Assembly (NCBI GenBank): GCA_050736615.1
Contig: JBOHWL010000057.1
Location: 1-28,253, forward strand
Length of the DNA stretch: 28,253 bases
Source of the DNA: JBOHWJ01 sp050736615
GTDB taxonomy: Bacteria; Desulfobacterota; Binatia; Binatales; Binataceae
Direction of reading: 5' to 3'
In this document: positions 24,051 to 28,253 of the stretch, piece after piece
Layout of the letters: every line of letters begins with the position of its first letter
Position numbering within the stretch: position 1 is the stretch's first letter
Made by a program: the position numbers and the translations under genes
The notes under the pieces: model-generated
What the model saw: only the letters and a program-made list of their open reading frames with translations
What the model was told of the DNA's origin: nothing
Databases searched by the model: none

Positions 24051-24962
24051 CTACTGGCACGCGAGTTCAGCGAAATTGGTCAGCACGATGCCCTCGCGCG
24101 CCACCATTTCGCGGATACGCGCGCTGGTCAAAATCGCGACCTCGCGCTGTGCTCGAGCCTCAGGCGGCGTTCCGCCAATGTCCGCGGCCGGATGAAAATA
24201 CAGCTCCGTCACGCCAGGCTTCAGCCGCCGGATCAGCCCGGCAACGTATTCCTCAGTGAGATTGCCGCTTTGATGCAATCCGAACAGGTGATCGTTCGAC
24301 TTGATCCCGCGCGCGGTCAGCATCCGGCGCGCACGGCGCGACAAGGTACGGAAAATCATCGCCTCGAGCAGTTTGCGCACCGCCCGATCGCGCGCCAGCC
24401 GCAGCGTGGTGAAAACCCGCTCCGCCGGCAATCGTACATATGGCACGCGATATTCGGCCGCGAGCTCGACCAGGATTGCGGCCAGGACGGGATGAACATG
24501 AAAATTCAAATGTCCGTCAATGTGATTGAGATAACCCACCAAACGGAGGTGCAGTTCAATCTGCGCGCGAATCTCATCACGCAGCCGCGTGCGCAGCGAG
24601 CGGCGAAAAAAGTACCCGATGCCGCCGGCCACCGGATTTTCAACGAAACGGCCGCTCAAATCCACGACCCCGGCCAGCCGCGCGGGAGCCAAGGCGCTCG
24701 AGCCGCGACATACCACCATGTGAAGTCCCACGTCCAAACCAGCGGCTTCCCGCGCCAGCGCCACGGCCTCGTCCCGTGCCGTGCCCGCAACCATCAGGCT
24801 GGTGCCTCGCAAAATGCCATCGCGATAGGCGCGGATCACGCCGGCGTTGACCTCACGTGAAACACCGAAATCATCGCCACTGACGATTATTGCCCGGCGG
24901 CCGTTTTTGTCCGCGCCGCGCGAACCGCCGCCGTTCCCTGCCTCCAGATCAAGCATTGCCAT
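24051..24962 (-). CDS. hpnK: Hopanoid biosynthesis-associated YdjC-like deacetylase HpnK
   Basis: This member of the YdjC/ChbG carbohydrate-deacetylase-like family is a usual component of hopanoid loci; its exact substrate is unsettled. Metal-binding residues are visible in IIVSGDDFGVSREVN (two Asp), in NHIDGHLNFHVHP (His pair) and in ELYFHPAAD. The glycine-rich stretch before the first strand is non-conserved, so the start is uncertain: ATG 24962 is given, with ATG 24956 and GTG 25016 also possible and none having a good Shine-Dalgarno sequence. It is divergent from hpnG across a short gap, and the aminopeptidase gene follows on the same strand. The HpnK name rests on the overall pattern and the hopanoid neighbours. 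Confidence 0.85.
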   Translation of the reverse strand: MAMLDLEAGNGGGSRGADKNGRRAIIVSGDDFGVSREVNAGVIRAYRDGILRGTSLMVAGTARDEAVALAREAAGLDVGLHMVVCRGSSALAPARLAGVVDLSGRFVENPVAGGIGYFFRRSLRTRLRDEIRAQIELHLRLVGYLNHIDGHLNFHVHPVLAAILVELAAEYRVPYVRLPAERVFTTLRLARDRAVRKLLEAMIFRTLSRRARRMLTARGIKSNDHLFGLHQSGNLTEEYVAGLIRRLKPGVTELYFHPAADIGGTPPEARAQREVAILTSARIREMVAREGIVLTNFAELACQ

Positions 24963-25088
24963 GCCCAAGCGAAGCGGCTTGACGTTCGCCCTTAATCCGC
25001 GCAATTTTGCTGGCACCCGTATTTTGGCTCATATGGCGGCGGCGCCACTTCTTCTGAAACGCAGCTTGTAACACATGAACCAGTCGCG

Positions 25089-25115
25089 ATGAAGATCGAG
25101 GAAACCGCATTGTGA
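25089..25115 (+). other. Eight-codon upstream reading frame overlapping the hpnG start
   Basis: ATG at 25089 opens MKIEETAL and stops at a TGA (25113-25115) that shares two bases with the GTG start of hpnG. The internal GAGGA can serve as the Shine-Dalgarno of hpnG. Terminating ribosomes could restart on hpnG; the frame may also be chance. Confidence 0.35.
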
Positions 25116-25861
25116 TTCTTGCACTGTATGCTTTCGCCGCCGAAATGCGTCCGATGCGCCAGCGCATTGCCGATGTGGTATCGCTGCACGACGGTCTGCG
25201 CGGCATCCAAGGCCGCGTGGGTAACGCCGGCTTCACTATGATCGCCACCGGCATCGGGTTAAAGCGAGCGCGCGCGGCGGCGCAACTCGCTTTTGACCGT
25301 GTTTCCGGGATTGATCTCGCGATTGCGACCGGCGTTGCGGGTGCGCTCTCGCCGCGGCTTGGCGTCAGCCATATGGTGATTGCCGACCATCTCATGGTTC
25401 GTTCAGAAGATCATGCTCCGGCGGAATATGTGCTGGAGATCGCGCCACAGTGGGTGAGCGCGCTTGAGAAGGCGCTGGACGCGTCCGGCATCGGCTGCTC
25501 CACGGGCGGTATTCTTACCGTCTCGCGCGCACTCGCCAGCAGTGTCGATAAACTGGCGGCCGGCGACAGCAGCGGCGCCCTCGCGGTCGATATGGAAAGT
25601 GCGGCGATCGCTCTGGAAGCGAGCCAACGTGGCATCCCGTTTGCCTGCGCGCGCGCCATCCTGGATACGGTCGACCATGAGTTGGTCGGCGCCGAGTTGG
25701 CGAATGAAGACGGCCGCGTCCGTCCCGGCGCCGCGGTCAAAGCGTTATTGCGCGATCCCGCCATGGTCGTTTCCGCCCTCCGCCTTAGGCGCAATCTCAA
25801 GCGTTCGACCGAGGTGCTGGCGCGCGCACTCGAGGCCATCGTGCGTAATTTCCCCGAATAA
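25112..25861 (+). CDS. hpnG: Hopanoid-associated nucleoside phosphorylase HpnG
   Basis: HpnG removes adenine from adenosylhopane, an early step in making ribosyl- and bacteriohopane polyol side chains. The 249-residue protein is a nucleoside-phosphorylase fold: N-terminal LYAFAAEMRPMRQRI, the phosphate/substrate loop IATGVAGALSPRLGVSHMVI, and VDMESAAIA, whose Met-Glu contacts the ribose. GAGGA about 12 nt upstream supports the GTG start, which overlaps the stop of a short upstream frame. It is divergent from hpnK. The hpnH partner, which makes adenosylhopane, and squalene-hopene cyclase are not in the window. The stop at 25861 is followed by a 98-bp palindromic repeat. Confidence 0.87.
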   Translation: MILALYAFAAEMRPMRQRIADVVSLHDGLRGIQGRVGNAGFTMIATGIGLKRARAAAQLAFDRVSGIDLAIATGVAGALSPRLGVSHMVIADHLMVRSEDHAPAEYVLEIAPQWVSALEKALDASGIGCSTGGILTVSRALASSVDKLAAGDSSGALAVDMESAAIALEASQRGIPFACARAILDTVDHELVGAELANEDGRVRPGAAVKALLRDPAMVVSALRLRRNLKRSTEVLARALEAIVRNFPE

Positions 25862-25891
25862 GGCGCCTAGTAAACCTCTGCACAAGCCTCC

Positions 25892-25989
25892 TTTGTCATT
25901 CTGAACGAAGTCTGCGAAGTGAAGAATCCCGGTAAAGAACTGGCAAAAGCAAAAGGATCCGGGATTCTTCGCTGCGCTCAGAATGACAG
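25892..25989. repeat. 98-bp palindromic repeat element, copy 1
   Basis: The ends TTTGTCATTCTGAACG and CGCTCAGAATGACAG are imperfect inverted repeats, with inner GAAGAATCCCGG and CCGGGATTCTTC arms. The whole can fold into one long hairpin. A second copy of the same length lies at 28033-28130. It sits between the converging stops of hpnG and the carotenoid gene, where it could end transcription both ways. No coding capacity; MITE- or REP-like. Confidence 0.75.
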
Positions 25990-26076
25990 CATCACCTGTT
26001 GCGCAGAGCCTCACTAGCAGCAACCGTGTCCAGAAACCGCGCCCACGAGGGGAGAAACTCGTCACGCTCGCGCCTG

Positions 26077-26976
26077 CTAGGCGCGCGAGCGCGCATGCTC
26101 GCGCGCATGCGGCATTTTGGTCTTGTCTCCGCTGATGCGCTGATCGTAGGGAAAATCCGCCAAATGAAGCGCCATCGCGTCGGCCCCTCCATAGCTCTCA
26201 GCGCGCGTAACAATATGCGCTGCCAGCACCATCAACGGAATGAAAATGAACACGCTTGCCCAGCCAATTTCCGGCGCGCGAATGACAAACAGCATCGTGA
26301 TGCCGAAGCCGACGATGCCGATATAAAGCAGCGGCCCCAGGACGGCGCGCGACGGAAAGTGCGGTAGGATGCCGAGTGGTTTGTTCCGTCCGCGATTCAG
26401 CCAGAAATCCAGCCATTGGAAAAGCGCGATCGCGATCACGGCGACGAAAAACCACCCGAGATAATTGCTGATGGGCACACCGAAATATGGACCGGGTGGG
26501 TCATACCAAAAAACCTTGCCCAAAAACCATCGATTGCCAAGTACGCTCAGCGGATCGACGACCATGTCAACCATCACCATGAAGACGGCCGCCATCAGCC
26601 ATACTCGCGGCGAGCGGCGCAGACGCCAGGTGTCGAGCACGCGCAAGTCCCATCCCTTGCGATCAAGCGGCGCGGACACCAGCAGCGCGAGCGTATAGGC
26701 GGCAAATGACAGGAACGTGAAGGAGAGCGAGTCAAACAATGGCACGCCCAGGACCCAAAGCTCGCGTCCGCGCGTTGCCTGCACATAATGGTAGAGCCCG
26801 AAGGGAAAGCCGTTGTGCACCGAGCTCCATTCGCAGCCGAGCGCGACGCCATAGGTCAACAGGCCAAACAAGATAGTCGTCCGCAGCCCAAAGTTGACGA
26901 TCGCGATGAATAGAAACGCCGCCAAAAAAACGAATACGTAGGGACGTAGCAGAACGGTCGAGATCAGCAGGTGCAT
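26077..26976 (-). CDS. Carotenoid biosynthesis membrane protein (CruF/DUF422-like)
   Basis: This 299-residue integral membrane protein has about seven or eight hydrophobic spans and the features of the Caroten_synth (DUF422) family: GVALGCEWSSVHNGFPFGLYHY in the first half (here only as a pattern of E, H and aromatic residues), a central MVDMVVDPLSVLGNRWF, and the YFGVPISNYLGWFFV segment. CruF-type members hydrate the end of acyclic carotenoids, while others are assigned only generally. The ATG at 26976 starts 4 nt after the hpnA stop, so both are co-transcribed; the frame extends further upstream but into hpnA. The pairing with hpnA suggests a role in polyterpenoid metabolism. The precise reaction is uncertain. 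Confidence 0.78.
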   Translation of the reverse strand: MHLLISTVLLRPYVFVFLAAFLFIAIVNFGLRTTILFGLLTYGVALGCEWSSVHNGFPFGLYHYVQATRGRELWVLGVPLFDSLSFTFLSFAAYTLALLVSAPLDRKGWDLRVLDTWRLRRSPRVWLMAAVFMVMVDMVVDPLSVLGNRWFLGKVFWYDPPGPYFGVPISNYLGWFFVAVIAIALFQWLDFWLNRGRNKPLGILPHFPSRAVLGPLLYIGIVGFGITMLFVIRAPEIGWASVFIFIPLMVLAAHIVTRAESYGGADAMALHLADFPYDQRISGDKTKMPHAREHARSRA

Positions 26977-26980
26977 AACT

Positions 26981-27988
26981 TCACGCGTGCGCCGCGCCAA
27001 TTTTCCGAAAAAACTCAATCGCGCGCGCCAACGCCTCATCGACCGGTCCCGGCGCATAACCGAGTTCCTGACGCGCTTTGCGGTCGTCAAAAAACATCAG
27101 CTTGCGCGACATCCTGACTTCGGTAAGACTCGCGCGCGGCGGACGGCGCGTGAATGTGCGCGCGACGGCCTCCGCTCCCAGCGCAAAGCCGAACGCCACG
27201 GCGTACGGGATTTTGATGCGCGGGGCCGGCAATCCCGACAGCGCCGCCAGCCTGCCCAGCATCTGTTCAAGCGTCAGGTTCTCACCGCCCAGAATATATT
27301 TTTCCCCGATTTGCCCGCGTTCAGCCGCGATCAGATGGCCGCGCGCCACGTCCTCGACTGGAGCCAGGTTGAGTCCGGTCTCGACATACGCGGGCATGCG
27401 ACGGTTCAAAAAATCGACGATAATGCGGCCGGTCGGCGTGGGCTTGTAATCGAACGGGCCAACCGGAGTGGAAGGATTGACGATCACCACGGGCAAGCCG
27501 TCGCGCGCGGCACGCACCGCCTCTTGCTCGGCGAGGAATTTCGAGCGTTTGTACGGACCCACCATGTCGGCCAGGACCACCGGCGTGTCCTCGCGCCCCA
27601 TTTTGTCAGGGCCTATTCCAAGCGCGCCGACGGTGCTGGTATGAATCACGCGGCCGGCGCCAGCATGGCGCGCCGCCGTCAAAATATTACGCGTTCCCTC
27701 AACGTTCGCCGCATACATCGGGGCCGGATCGATAACCCAGAGCCGGTAATCGGCGGCCACATGATAGACCTGATCGCATCCGCGCACCGCCCGCTCGACC
27801 GCTTCCATATCGCGCAGATCGGCGGTAACCAGTTCGCAATCGAGACCGGCGAGGGCACGCTTGTCGGCGCGCTCGCGCACCATCGCGCGCACATGGTCAC
27901 CGCGCGTCAGCAGCGCGCGTACCACGTGACAACCCAGAAAACCATTGGCCCCGGTGACTAAGGATTTCAACGCGGCACGCGGACTCAT
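26981..27988 (-). CDS. hpnA: Hopanoid-associated sugar epimerase/dehydratase HpnA
   Basis: This extended short-chain dehydrogenase/reductase (335 aa) has the Rossmann motif TGANGFLG (12-19), the substrate-side Ser/Thr in IHTSTVGALG, and the catalytic YKRSK (Tyr146, Lys150). NPSTPVGPFDYKPTPTG and EKYILGGENLTLEQML are typical of HpnA. The family is conserved in hopanoid loci and is presumed to act on the sugar or polyol side chain, though its reaction is not firmly established. I chose the ATG at 27988, just before the Rossmann strand; an upstream ATG at 28024 would add 12 residues. The next gene starts 4 nt after its stop. A 98-bp palindromic repeat sits 44 nt upstream, so its promoter must lie within or beyond that repeat. 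Confidence 0.88.
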   Translation of the reverse strand: MSPRAALKSLVTGANGFLGCHVVRALLTRGDHVRAMVRERADKRALAGLDCELVTADLRDMEAVERAVRGCDQVYHVAADYRLWVIDPAPMYAANVEGTRNILTAARHAGAGRVIHTSTVGALGIGPDKMGREDTPVVLADMVGPYKRSKFLAEQEAVRAARDGLPVVIVNPSTPVGPFDYKPTPTGRIIVDFLNRRMPAYVETGLNLAPVEDVARGHLIAAERGQIGEKYILGGENLTLEQMLGRLAALSGLPAPRIKIPYAVAFGFALGAEAVARTFTRRPPRASLTEVRMSRKLMFFDDRKARQELGYAPGPVDEALARAIEFFRKIGAAHA

Positions 27989-28032
27989 TGTTTTTTCGCG
28001 CGGCTCCGCAGAAAACCCTTGCATGAGCCCAG

Positions 28033-28130
28033 TTTGTCATTCCGAGCGTAGTCTGCGAAGCGAGAGATTCCGGAGAAAACCCGGGAAACATAGGGAGATC
28101 CGGGATTCCTCGCTGCGCTCGGGATGACAG
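28033..28130. repeat. 98-bp palindromic repeat element, copy 2
   Basis: Same length and ends as copy 1: TTTGTCATTCCGAGCG at the left and CGCTCGGGATGACAG at the right, with GATCCGGGATTCCTCGCTGC shared almost exactly. The central part differs between copies. It lies directly upstream of hpnA. The remaining 123 nt to the window end hold no gene; a third copy of the CTCGCGGACTCG repeat lies at 28231-28248. Confidence 0.75.
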
Positions 28131-28230
28131 ACGTGGAAGTCCCTGCTAACGCCCTCGGCTTGGTTTTGCCTGACTCGATGGGACATTCGGTTGTTCACTC
28201 CGCCGGCTCACTGGTCTCTATAATCTCAAC

Positions 28231-28248
28231 GCAGCTCGCGGACTCGAT
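28231..28248. repeat. Partial copy of the CTCGCGGACTCG dispersed repeat at the window edge
   Basis: GCAGCTCGCGGACTCGAT shares its first 16 bases, apart from one mismatch, with the copy inside the GMC gene, and its core with the copy at 16544. The window ends shortly after, so the full element cannot be judged. Confidence 0.4.
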
Positions 28249-28253
28249 TGCCC

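Noticed and set aside
23784..24860. Plus-strand 358-codon frame across the aminopeptidase start and hpnK
   Set aside because: It lies antisense to two recognised genes, and its protein is low in hydrophobic core residues.
24848..24863. Second parS-like string (TCACGTGAAACA) inside hpnK
   Set aside because: Only 12 of 16 positions match, it is not palindromic beyond the core, it lies in coding sequence, and such matches are expected by chance in a window of this size.
1..28253. CRISPR arrays, rRNA or tRNA genes, transposase or integrase genes
   Set aside because: I looked for regularly spaced direct repeats, tRNA arms and transposase or integrase motifs and found none that hold up.

Overview
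The window is GC-rich, densely coded bacterial chromosome, apparently Gram-negative. Four hopanoid genes (hpnA, hpnG, hpnK, hpnR) beside a carotenoid-biosynthesis gene mark a hopanoid producer able to make 3-methylhopanoids. The ECF42-type sigma factor with its YCII partner, the zinc-ribbon/cyclase/ATPase/TPR giant and the GMC and nitronate-monooxygenase-like oxidoreductases would fit an uncultured Binatota-like, acidobacterial or proteobacterial lineage. That placement is inference; no rRNA or ribosomal-protein gene is present.

Left edge (1-4400, minus strand): an accessory three-gene operon. A BrnT-family toxin is followed, with a 38-nt overlap, by a SNF2/RapA-type helicase whose first ~120 residues are an XRE antitoxin-like protein fused in frame. 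This is followed, with an 11-nt overlap, by a sacsin/HSP90-like ATPase that runs off the window and carries a one-base frameshift. A perfect 17-bp palindrome lies between the -35 and -10 elements of the toxin promoter. I regard this operon as the candidate undescribed system: a toxin whose antitoxin is the N-terminus of a defence-type helicase. Positions 4400-5085 hold debris, including a small, probably truncated gene.

5086-7864 (minus): an NAD(P)H-dependent flavin oxidoreductase and a GMC oxidoreductase, with a parS-like palindrome between them and a dispersed repeat embedded in the GMC reading frame. 8243-12902 (plus): a tightly overlapping operon for an EmrA-like membrane fusion protein, an EmrB-like DHA2 transporter and a cyclic-nucleotide-binding patatin phospholipase. 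12987-16406 (plus): a zinc-ribbon, class III cyclase, AAA ATPase and TPR protein.

16633-18274 (minus): a YCII/DGPF protein and ECF42-type sigma factor with a candidate autoregulated ECF promoter and a hairpin covering the sigma gene's ribosome-binding region. 18386-19891 (minus): hpnR. Then come an aldo/keto reductase (plus) and an M1 aminopeptidase (minus), converging on a hairpin terminator. The right end holds hpnK (minus), hpnG (plus), and a minus-strand pair hpnA plus a CruF-like carotenoid gene. Two 98-bp palindromic elements flank that pair.
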